Below, piece after piece: positions 47,825 through 57,798 of a stretch of DNA of 64,000 nt; the first letter of the stretch is position 1, and the number at the start of each line of letters is the position of its first letter. The stretch spans positions 62,001-126,000 of the forward strand of contig JAWZSP010000005.1 of the NCBI GenBank assembly GCA_034401135.1. The letters run 5' to 3'. A model generated the notes under the pieces. It was not told where the DNA came from and searched no databases. It saw only the letters and a program-made list of their open reading frames with translations. Source of the stretch: Volutella citrinella (Eukaryota > Ascomycota > Sordariomycetes > Hypocreales > Nectriaceae). Position numbers and translations under genes: made by a program.

Positions 47825-48832
47825 ATGACGCGCACCAAGAGCATCTGGATCAAAGGACCGAGCGCAGATACGACGTTCTCCATCGACCTCCTATACGACA
47901 AGAACCCAGAAATCGTCGCGAGAGTTCTAGACATCCTACCATGGCAAAGCTTTGCTCTCCATGTCGTTGTTGCGGGCGAGACTTTTTACATCACAGCGCC
48001 AAGTCTTTCATTAAAGACCAAGAACATGGTTCGCCGACAGCCAGGGGTGGTTTACTTTAACACAACGAGCCAGTCAATTTGTTTTTGCTATGGCGTTGTC
48101 ACCGAAAGCACCGAGGTCAACCAGTTTGCACAGGTTGCGGATGGAGACCTCCCAAAGCTTGCTAGACTTGGGAAAATAATCTACGAGCAGACGATAAGGG
48201 CAAAAGTGCCTCGCATTGTGTCTCTTACCTTGTCAATTGCCGACAACGGAGCTCTTCAATCGCCATCCGCTATAACCCACATATGTTCCAACGGCGAGCT
48301 TGGAACTTGGGCAGATTGGAAGGAAGGCAAGCGGGTTATCGATGAGGAAATATCTCGTCTCAGAGTTCCAGAAGAACCCGATGATATCAAAAACATTCGT
48401 TTGGGTGCTATTCAGAGCAAGTCTGGAGCTGAAAGCAGCCCTTTTCCCAACCTCATTTTTCTCCAGGGCTTTTTATCTACACTGGGTCCACATGTTTTCT
48501 CGCGTCTTCTTGCGGTCTCCTACTACCCAGAAATGACTACGGCAGTCATGATTCGACAGACTCGGGAGTTTCTCACAGAAACATTTAATCATTTCGAATT
48601 TCTGGCAGACCTCGGACTTTTGAAAACCAAGGAGTTGGGCAATGTGTACATAAAATGTTTGGAGAGCGTGACAACACTGGATGACTATCGGCTGCTGACA
48701 GATGCCATGCGAACCTTGATTCAGCTGCTTTACCGATGGCTTCACTTGGTCTTCCCTTGGTTTCTTTCTCGCCAGCTTCAGAGCCGGTCAAGAGAAGAAG
48801 CCCAAAGTCTTCCAAAGTTGGAAGTTCTTTAG
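47825..48832 (+). CDS. Cyclophilin-like protein resembling cucumopine (opine) synthase, 335 aa
   Basis: A single exon. Residues about 15-140 have the cyclophilin-like beta-barrel pattern of the DUF3830/cucumopine synthase group: FSIDLLYDKNPEIVARVLDILPWQS, HVVVAGETFYITAP, then PGVVYFN, ICFCYG and FAQVADGDLPKLARLG. Residues about 200-335 are helical and match the C-terminal helical bundle of the Agrobacterium cucumopine synthase family as I recall it. That enzyme condenses L-histidine with 2-oxoglutarate by a Pictet-Spengler-type reaction. Fungal members are uncharacterised and may act on another amine and oxo-acid. It lies beside a regulator, a carrier and 5-oxoprolinase. The call rests on pattern recognition only. 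Confidence 0.55.
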   Translation: MTRTKSIWIKGPSADTTFSIDLLYDKNPEIVARVLDILPWQSFALHVVVAGETFYITAPSLSLKTKNMVRRQPGVVYFNTTSQSICFCYGVVTESTEVNQFAQVADGDLPKLARLGKIIYEQTIRAKVPRIVSLTLSIADNGALQSPSAITHICSNGELGTWADWKEGKRVIDEEISRLRVPEEPDDIKNIRLGAIQSKSGAESSPFPNLIFLQGFLSTLGPHVFSRLLAVSYYPEMTTAVMIRQTREFLTETFNHFEFLADLGLLKTKELGNVYIKCLESVTTLDDYRLLTDAMRTLIQLLYRWLHLVFPWFLSRQLQSRSREEAQSLPKLEVL

Positions 48833-49025
48833 AATTGTGTATCACGTTCTGGCGTCATCAATGGTTCAGGATATAGCCTTGGTCTATTCAAATTGCTCAT
48901 ATAAACCCCCAGTACGGTGTACTTGGTTCATACAGTTAGACTCATAAAAATCGGTTCCAAATTCCAATCGCACATAGCTGCCCGCAGCCCAACTAACACC
49001 CCCCAATCGCAACATAGCTGCCCAA

Positions 49026-49554
49026 CTAGCAGCCGCACCCTTCGGCGCTGATCTCATTGGAGTCATACGCCTTGCAGTCCGCATCGGTCTTGCACGTTCT
49101 GTAGTTGACTTCACCCAGAGTCTCGGAGGTCCAGGCCCACCACGTGGGCTCCTTGTCGTTGCAGGGCTTCCAGCACCAGCCATCCTTGGAGCAAGCAACC
49201 CGGCCGTAGGGCGCGTTAAGAGCCTCGCACTTGTCTAGAGGGGGGCGGAAAGGTTAGCCAGATGTAGCGGATTCCAAGGATTGAATGCGAGTTTTCCTTA
49301 CCCTTATCACCAGAGAAGGTGTCCTTGATGGCAAAGGCAAGACTGGTAGTAGTCAAGGCGATGTCGAGTCCGTCGATGAAGCTGAGCTTGGTCTTGGCCT
49401 TGTCAGAAACAGGAAGGTCGTTGATCTTGCCGGTGCTGCCACCGCTTCCTCCCTTGCCGCCCTTGCCGCCCTTGCCACCGCCGAACTTGAACTTCGGGGT
49501 AGCGTTGACAGCGGTGGCTGCGACGAGGATGGTGAAGAGAGTGCTGAACTGCAT
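49026..49554 (-). CDS. Small secreted cysteine-rich protein, 153 aa (effector-like)
   Basis: Exons 49554-49302 and 49234-49026 (67-base intron, phase 1, donor GTAAGG, acceptor CTCTAG) give 153 residues. A clear signal peptide is seen (MQFSTLFTILVAATAVNA), then a Gly/Lys low-complexity segment (GGGKGGKGGKGG), then a linker, and a C-terminal part with eight Cys (KCEA, VACSK, GWCWKPCND, RTCKT, ADCKA, CGC). The second exon is not a frame with its own start. Such proteins are exported and often act as effectors or adhesion/antimicrobial factors; the specific role is unknown. Confidence 0.85.
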
Positions 49555-50337
49555 GGTGATGAGATAAAGGTGGTTGCTTTGGAAATGAGTTGAAAGTGTG
49601 AGTGAAGGAGAGTTGAAAGTGGTGAGTGAAGGAGAGTTGTGAGTGAATGAGCTGTGAGTTGTGTTGTGAGAGTAGCTGATGTGCTTGGTGAGGAACTTCT
49701 TTTTGACGCGGGCAAGTCCTCCTTTAAATAGCCGGTCTAAACTATGGGAAGTCTCCTGAAGAAGCCAGATGAATGAGTCCTATGGGAGCCAAGGAAGGGA
49801 GTCCTAGAGAGGCTGTGTGTTCGAACACACAGCCCATTGAAGCTTGTTTCGAGATGAGGGAGCACCTTGCAGCTATGGGTCTGGCAGTAAGCAGGTCCTT
49901 GATACAATGAAATTGGATGTCATCGACTAAAAATAGGCACTCTGTACCAAAAGTGAGGAGGCAGGGTACCACGAGGTAGGGTTGTCATGTTCAGAGGCGC
50001 TGCTACTTCGCTCCGCGGGGGTGGAGAGTGATGGGATAGTTTCGACTTGGGAGCATATTTCTGCACTGCCTCGCTATACAGTGGCAGAGATCAATCGTCT
50101 GATAGAGAATGAAGTACGCAGGAAGGGAGATCAAGAGAGACTAGCGCACTGTGCATCTACGCTTAGCTGCGTGCGGGTTGTGTTGGCTCATCAGTTCACA
50201 GCACCCCTTCCGCAGCGCGCTTATGTTAGTAGGCGCGGGGGGGCTATGTCATAGATTTGGGAGCCAGGGTCAGTCAGATACAAAGCTTGGCATCGGGGCG
50301 ATGGTGAAACAGTCGCTTAAGGTACAGAGCAAGATGG
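49555..50337. other. Spacer upstream of the secreted protein gene
   Basis: Contains the promoter of the secreted protein, with repeated GTGAGTGAAGGAGAGTT at about 49597 and 49621. An open frame at 49982-50254 is unrecognised and not called. Confidence 0.45.
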
Positions 50338-50829
50338 TCAGACCGCTGTTGACGCCCCCCTGATTATCTGTAGTGTTTCAATTTCATCACTGCTGCCAAG
50401 CCGACGGCGGCTGTGCAAGAGAAAACTCGTATTATAGCGAGCGTCACTCAGGGACAGGAGGTCGCTTATTTGCTTCTGGATCCACTTTGTGACGGGATCA
50501 TGGCTGTTTCGATAGTGGATATTGGCTGTGGTCATGCACGCCTTGGCGGCTGTCGCGGTCCACAGCTGGCCTATATTAAGGTTATTCTCGCAGGCGCTAT
50601 GCAGGGAGAAGATGACAGGGACGGCGTTAAGGCTGAGCTGACCGGCCTACACATTGCCTTCAGGCCAATGAGCGTCGATCATGATGTCGCGAAGCCCCTG
50701 AAGTCGGATGCTGGAGTGGTTCTCGGCGCAATGCAGCTCACGTGCCTCATTGCCCATCTCATCTGCCGGCCAGTTTCGCCGTCCCCCGCAAAGGATTCCT
50801 GGCGCAGGCCAGAGCCATACAGTCGGCAA
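50338..50829 (-). pseudogene. Unrecognised coding stretch broken by one in-frame stop
   Basis: One frame stays open on the minus strand from about 50829 to 50338 except for a single TAG at about 50649-50647. The two parts read in the same frame (PEGNV, stop, AGQLSLNAVPVIFSLHSA, then NIHYRNSHDPVTKWIQKQI). The CAG-to-TAG change would explain the stop. I do not recognise the product; it may be a relic of a larger gene. Confidence 0.35.
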
Positions 50830-52140
50830 TGCGAGGATTCAAAGGATCATGATCATCGTACAAGGCGCTGATAAGTGGGGCCAGCTGGACTCAGCTGCAT
50901 GAGTGACACACTCAGACTGACAATAGCATTGTCGATGCATCGCCACCAAGGGCCAAGCAGCATCCAGATCATCCAGTAGCTCGTCCCACGGCCCTGGCCA
51001 AGATGATTGTACCATGGCGGAGATGAAGAGGGGCTTTCGAGCCGACTTTGTGGATGATGCCACCAGTGGCACCATGGCACGCGACAGCGCACGCGACAGC
51101 GACAAGACTGTCAGGGCCCCCCGCATGCGCCCCAATCGTCCCCATTGCCACCCCCAGATCCTCCCGAGGCCCGCGCGCACGGCCCGCACGCACCTTTGCT
51201 AAGACAGACATTTCGGGACACAGCCTGATTTCTCGGGCTGCGCCGCCGCCTCGGCCTGCACGTCGGCCGGTAGCACACGGACATACTCAGACTCGTCCGT
51301 TATTACGTCAGAGTATGAAGCCAGTGACCCTGTGCTGCAGCAATAGTGACAAGCCACGCTCAACTTGGTAACTGAAGGCGCTCGGCCCGAGGAATGGAAA
51401 ACAGGACAGGACGGCGTTGCAAAAGTGCAGAAGGCAGAGGAAGTAGTGTGGCATAGTTTATTAGTAACCGCAACGTCACGACTGACCCTCGCCCTGTTCC
51501 ACAAGCAACACGCAGCAATACGGTAGTAAAATAATTAATGTGAATTAATCAAAGGAAAAGGGTATGCCTCCTCAATTGATCGTGTAGCTACAAAGGTCCT
51601 GAGTAGGCTGCGAAGCTGCCCGTCTTACCCTATATCAACAACGCCGAAATCCTGCACCCTCCGTGTGTATATCCATACGCACAGTACTTACACACTGTGA
51701 CCCACTTGCTTCAGCCCCGGCGTAAAGCACAGCTTGCTTTTCTTTGCTAGCTGAGAATAAATACGCATGTTTCGAATACACCCTCATTTCCGCACCTTAT
51801 GGCCGACCCTTTAGAGCGGCACTGGCCACTATTCCCTTTGCGGATTATGCTATTCACACAAACCCTGGTCGTCCCCTCGAATCGCCACCACAAATTGTGT
51901 ACGAGGTTGGCTAACTAGGTTGCGAATCCTGATGTCCACTGACAACTGACAACGTCTGGTGAGTAATCCACCAAGTAACGTATCTTGGACCCGCTAGTCA
52001 TGGCTCCCGGCGCATCTGTGCGTCTTGCTCGACATTGCATGACTATCGGCTGTCGCGGATCGCGGTCAGGCTCTACGTTACTAATACCAAGTGGATTGTG
52101 CTCGTACACTTTATGTCGAGGTCTTGCATAAATCCATCTA
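50830..52140. other. Spacer without recognisable genes
   Basis: About 1.3 kb. GC-rich open frames at 50850-51500 overlap on both strands with no family signature; the rest is AT-richer and empty. Confidence 0.45.
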
Positions 52141-52150
52141 TTAATTTACA

Positions 52151-52660
52151 AATTGTCTTTCCACCCGCCAACCCAAGCCTCTCTCATCTTATCATTCTCA
52201 ATAACGACGCCATTGTCCATGGCATACGTCTGGAAATCCCAAAAGAGTTCCTACAATTTGTCTGGCATAGTCTCGGCAAGGTCATTTGTTTCGCCCTGGT
52301 CGACCTTCAAGCTGAACAGCTGCCACTTCTCTGGCCCGTGAGGCTTGGGGATAGACAACGCCTTGAAGTCGCCCTTGCGAAGCGCCATGCGGCCAACTAG
52401 CTCCCAGCCCGTAATCTCACCGTCGTCGTGGATGCATTTCTCGGAACCCTTCAAGTAAGGGATCTAAGACCTGCCCTAGATCGGACTAACCTCGCGACCC
52501 TTCCACTTCAAGTCTGGACAAGGAACACCTGCCAAGTCCAAGATGGTCGGGAAGATGTCCATGACGGTAGAAAAGGACTCGTCAATTGACGGCTTGAGGT
52601 TTAGACGAGGGTAGTTGAAGATGACGGGTCACAGCAAGAAACGCTAATAATAGAAACGTC
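52151..52660 (-). pseudogene. 3' fragment of an arylsulfatase
   Basis: The minus strand reads NYPRLNLKPSIDES, VMDIFPTILDLAGVPCPD, then WELVGRMALRKGDFKA and PKPHGPEKWQLFSL, followed by GETNDLAE: the C-terminal part of type I sulfatases. After PDKL an in-frame TAG interrupts the match, then ELFWDFQTYAMDNGVV continues in the same frame. The N-terminal half with the Cys/Ser formylglycine site is absent and a stop lies near 52475. Not functional. Confidence 0.8.
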
Positions 52661-52869
52661 GGGTACGCCCACTCACTCACACATATACAGAGGGGAGAGT
52701 AGGAAGAGAATAATGTACACAACATCACAAGGCGAAGGTGATTAGCGATCAAGAGTTCAATGTCGTGCACTTTCTAAAGCTAGTATAGTCACCAGAAGGT
52801 AGAGCGCGACTGTTCTCCGTGGACCCCCGACAAATCCTCACCCTCCTTCCATCGACCCTGACGCCAGTA

Positions 52870-54160
52870 CGTCGTCGCTAGTTTACTAATTCTGCTTGAT
52901 GTCTCCAGATGATCGGCTCCAAGCTTCATCTTGGAAACTTCGAGATCTTGTAATTGCGACTCCTCAGCCTCCTTTCAGTTCCCCAGTTCCTGATACATTG
53001 AAGCCAAGTTATCCATACTCCGCAGGGTATCTGGGTGATCATCTCCTAGTTTCCTCTTGTAACCCTCCACACCTTGTAACTGCAACTTCTCGGCGTCCGA
53101 CCGACGCATCTGGTCGAAGTATGACCTAGCTAGGCTATCCGTACTGAGCAGCGTCATTAAGTGACCATCTTCCAGTTGTATTGCATAACCCTCGAGTGCC
53201 TGTAATTGTAACTCCATTACCGATTTTCTTCCTATGCGCATCGGCTTCTTTCATCCGTCTATTCATTTCCTCCAGGACTTAGAAGGGATTTGTACATGAC
53301 AGGGCACGTTCAGTAACTGCTAACTTCATTTACGTACAAGACGGGGTTTTGGTTTCACTTTGCTGCCGAGGAAGTTCAGATCTATATACTGGTAAGCCAT
53401 GTGCGTCATGCTTGATGTCCTTCTTGAAAGCCGAAAGCTAACACTCACATCTGGGTTGACTCTATAGGCATGTAGAATAACAGCTGCCTGGTATATGCGG
53501 CCCCAGCAGCTGCAGCGAATCCATGCCAGTCGTCGTTTTTGTGAGTGTCATAATAGTCGGATATACTACGAATAGCCAGGCAGGGGAAATCTGCGAGTGC
53601 CCTAGCAGCCTCCATCTCGAAGCATAAGAGACCGTCTTGCTTGGCCAGAGTGTCCCTCAACGCAGTATCCTGGATAACTACTTTGGAAGCAATAGTGCCT
53701 CGATGGACAACGATAAAACACCCTTCATCCTCATCCTTGGGCCGCTCGATGCGCTCCTTAGGGCTGCAACCTGCCTCCCCACAGGAGGCCTCCGTCTGTT
53801 GATGGTTGTAGTCGGGGTTGTAGAGATAGTCGGCAGCGTAGCCTGGAAATTTGAACCGTCGCAGGCGGCGGCGTCGTGTCTGGATCCTCTGGGAGTTCTG
53901 CCGACCGGGATCCTCGTCCACTCTTGCCCGCTTTACACTTCACAGCTAGAGCCTGGGCAGCATTGAGGAGTGCTGCCGGAGGTGATGAAAGACACCCTGT
54001 GCGCTGAAATTCACCCTCCCTTTGCTCCCCCATGATCACACTAGACTGATCCTAAGTGTTGGCCGGTTGGCTTACTTACAACCACGTGGCCTAGTCGGAT
54101 CAACCCCTCGTCGGTCTTCACCGGGACGCAGCCGGTGCTGCAGAGCATATAATGCAAAGT
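52870..54160 (-). pseudogene. Relic of a PNP/UDP-phosphorylase - TPR type NLR gene
   Basis: Reading the minus strand, RLGHVVVSKPTGQH (about 54100), FQRTGCLSSPPAALLNAA (about 53990), PGYAADYLYNPDY, VHRGTIASKVVIQDTALRD and FEMEAARALADFPCLAIR, then DYYDTHKNDDWHGFAAAA (53480) form the nucleoside-phosphorylase-like N-terminal domain of fungal NLRs. Kinesin-light-chain-like TPR repeats follow at 53241-52975 (GYKRKLGDDHPDTLRSMDNLA). The frames shift between pieces, the segment between RLGHVVV and EFQRTG is shortened, and the NACHT/NB-ARC core is missing. Confidence 0.8.
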
Positions 54161-54360
54161 GTGCCATGTCGAAGATGGAATGGTAGTTGCCCCGGAGGAA
54201 GAACGCACCAACATAGAACCAGACCATGACAGCTCCGTGAAGTCAGAATCCACTAAGCCTGGGCGGTACTGATACGAGCGTACGCTAGGGGGCGGCGTGA
54301 TGCACACAACCCCGACTAACGCCATTCTCTCCACTAGTCCCTGTAGGGTAGCCATAGGAG

Positions 54361-55464
54361 CATTTGCGGTAACTTCCAGAAGGCCTTCGACGCCATGTCG
54401 GGTCAGGTGATCATAAGTTCAACATTCCAGGGGCCACGACCACGGGAGTGCGTTTAGTGCCACGGAAGGATGGCATGGCATTCGTGGCCTTCCCCATATG
54501 CAAGGATTGAATACCAGCATATTGATTGGCTTGAGCAATTGCCGTCGGGGTACCCGATATGATGTGCAACGTCGCTCCCTGGATTAATGTCAGTGGAGAC
54601 TAACTCGGCGCGATTGCCACGGAACAAACCCTAACACCTAGATCCTCTCCACTTCCCACGTTTCGTCACGAGTCCGGGCCATGTCAGCGGGGGGGGGAAG
54701 CCATGTGAGGGCGATTCAGTGTGGGAGGATGTCAAGAGTCGGCAACACGAGCTGCACCAACCTGCTTCCAGTCTTGCTGCCAGCCCTACCACTAAGATTA
54801 ACAATGAGTATTCACCCGGACCTATTGCTGGGCCTACTATTAGCGCGACATCTTTATCGGTTGGGGATGTAGCGGGTAGCTATACACAAATGAAGCTGTT
54901 GAACAATTGTCAGTCACACTCGGCCAGCAGCCACTATTTATACACTGTGCTGTTGATAGGCGTCCTGATCTATTGCGTCAGCGTAAGTCAATGCCAACTC
55001 TCCATATCCGTATGTTAAAAACTGCTTCCCTTAGCTCTAGATATCATCATTGCTCATATAGACATTGAATAATGGGGGACTCTTTGCCATTCTTAAGCAG
55101 TAGGACCTGAAAAGGCAGAGCATGGTACCCTTCAATGCCATTTCTGGGAAGCATATCGCCTGGCGGTTCTACTCCTCAATAGATGTATACACAAACTGAC
55201 TGGCGATTTCGGCAAGGAAGAGCTGCAACTGGCCAGCGGCCAGACGGAAAGACTCGTCATCAAAATCATAGCCATCATTTTAGAAGTTTCGGGCTGGCAG
55301 AGAGCCTAACCCAATCATGTGCCACTCGAACTCGCCCACCAATTCGCGACGGAGATGGAGTTAGAGATACATTTGTACTGAATTAATGTGAAAGATCCGA
55401 TAGTACTTGGCTGTTTAAATAGAAAATCCCACAAAAACGGCCGCGCTCCTCTATAATCATCCTG
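54361..55464. other. Spacer without recognisable genes
   Basis: About 1.1 kb. An open frame at 54719-55018 has a hydrophobic end but no family signature. Includes 3' flank of the MFS gene. Confidence 0.4.
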
Positions 55465-57292
55465 TCAAGCGGCCCGGCTGCTCTGCTGTTTTTTGCTATA
55501 GTGCAAGTAGGTCGCTGCTGTTGCGATACGCCATTTTTTGCCCCAGATCAGGAAGGCAATAGGAATGTTGAGAATTACGAAAGCCAAAGCGCCCATCAGG
55601 ATATGCGTGTCTCTGACACCCATACCCGTGATCCATGGAGTGAAGGTTAACATAATCAACACAGCCAGTCCATTACGCATCAGAACGACGGCCACCATGG
55701 CATCTCCGAGAACCTGTTTTTGCGGATACTGTTAGCATCACTATGCAACTATTCCGCACAGCTTGACTTACATTATGATAGCAATCAATAAGATACGTTA
55801 GCGCCGCATTTGCACAGATGACGAATCCAATATTCGATAGCGCTGCTCCTGCATTGAATATTATCAGAGGTTGTTTCTAGATCAATGCATGTCAGTCAAA
55901 GTAGCATGAATCTTTGGATTTTTCGGGAATCACTCACGTTGGCCAAGGAAATACCAGACATCAATAGACCGGAAACATTAAAAACCGCTCCTAGTATGGC
56001 CAGCCAGAGCCGCATTTCTGGTTCAAAAATACCATTGTTCCGCTTGGAGAGCCACACAATCATCCAATCACCCAACGGTGTGAACACAGCGGTTCCTACT
56101 GCGAAGCCGGCCAAGGAGGCCAGTCCCACGAGGCCGATTTGTGACTCGCTGAGATTGTAAGGTGGCAACCCGAAATAGTACGATTGTACCGACGATTCCA
56201 CAGATATCCACGCCAGTAGTAGGCCGTAAGTGATGGCCGCATATGCCACACCGGGAATCTTGAAAAACAGAATGAATGGTTGATAGAAATGGTTCACGAC
56301 CGGTTCATCTGTAGGTGTGATAAGGGCAAGTCGTTGCCTGTACGACTTTGGTTTGTAAGATGGTTGGTTCACGTTTGACGGCATAGTGGCCAAGTCCGTC
56401 TCTTTGGGCGACTTGGAGTCTGCGCCCTCTTTTGAGTTTGAGTCAGCCTTTTTTGGTCTGACCACATCTCCAAGTATCTGAGGCGTATACTTTGTCTCCT
56501 CGAAAGCGAAAATAACGAGGACGAAATTGGCCCCCACAAGCATGGCGGTGACCCACCACATGAAGCGCCAGCCTTTGCCATCCACCAAATAGCCCATGGC
56601 GACGGGGCCAAGGAAGGCACCAGCGCACTGCATGAAGAGAAAGAGTCCATTCAGGAATCCGTGGTGATGAAGAAAGAAGAGGTCCGTGATGGTTACCATG
56701 ACAATGGTCTCGCATACGGCACCACTAAGCCCCTGGAGTAGGTTGGTTATGTATAGTTCAGCCTTTGTGCTCATGAGAGCTGACCAGATAACGGCAAGGA
56801 GCTGAATGAAGGTGCTGGCCAGATAGATCGGGCGACGGCCGTACCGAAAGGCAAATGGAATGAATAACAGACTGCCAACAGCAAGCCCTGTGTACTGGAT
56901 AGCGATTGTGTTATCAATATCGGCTTGGGAGGTGCGCAATTCGTCCGCGTAAGGCTGAAAAAGAACGAAGATATTGTCAATGACGACAAAGGTGAAGGTC
57001 ACAAATAGGCAGGCGACGGCAAAATTAAGTGACTTGCGCCATGCTGCCCAATTCTATCCCGAATTAGATGTGGATTCAACACCCTTGGGATTGTGGTTAT
57101 ACTTGCCAGCGGATCGTTGGGGTCATCTGAGGGAGTTGGGTGAAGGACAATTGTCTGGGCTTGATCATCTGAGACGAGCAAGCGAGTCAGAGCGTTGCTG
57201 CAGAGAAGACATGGAGCTTACACACCTCTCTCAAGACGAACAGTTCCTGGAGCATAGGACGGATCGCCTGGCCCAGGGATGCTTATCGACAT
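55465..57292 (-). CDS. MFS transporter, DHA1-like, 532 aa
   Basis: Exons 57292-57226, 57168-57107, 57053-55938, 55876-55772 and 55713-55465 join in phase to 532 residues. The N-terminal soluble part (MSISIPGPGDPSYAPGTVRL, then PTPSDDPNDPLNW) and WRKSLNFAVACLFVTFTFV lead into helix 1, as in the fungal DHA1/HOL1-like carriers; FRYGRRPIYL is the loop 2-3 motif. About twelve helices with a long cytosolic loop at 56470-56320. Intron 2 (57106-57054) has a GC donor. The two last exons are short and easy to miss. Such carriers export drugs, toxins or small metabolites with protons; the substrate is not readable. Confidence 0.88.
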
Positions 57293-57798
57293 TTTCTCGA
57301 GCTGCGAGGGAGACAATGATAGAGACGAAGACAGGCGTTGGTCACCAGTCAAGTCCAGATGAGTGTTTGCGACGAGGGCAGCTGGCTCCCGGGCACATTT
57401 AAGCAAACTTGAGCCGCCTGGAGGTGAGGCCCAGAATGGACGATGGAGGCAGTGTAACGCCATAAACTCTATACGGGAGTGTCCCAGGCCGGTCCCAAAA
57501 ACACAGTTATCAGGTCCCAAAGCGGCAAGCCTGCAGCCCTGGCATGCGCCCCGCTCCAACCATCTGGCACGCTAGCTACCCCATCCTTCATTCGATCGTT
57601 TGGCCAGCCAAAGTGAGCTACGCCTTTCAAAGCGGGGTGTTAATTTTATCAATGCAGAGGCCAAGTACCGGTACTTGCCACCAGGCAGACGGCGGGGATG
57701 GGTTTCTCGGCTGCTGTATAGTGCTTTGTCTTTGAAGCCTGAAATGTGAATGTCTCCGCACACATCTCTTGTCCCCTCTAGTCATCGCTCCTGGATGT

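Noticed and set aside
50850..51500. Overlapping GC-rich frames on both strands
   Set aside because: Frames overlap in several phases with low complexity and no signature, as expected for GC-rich noncoding DNA.
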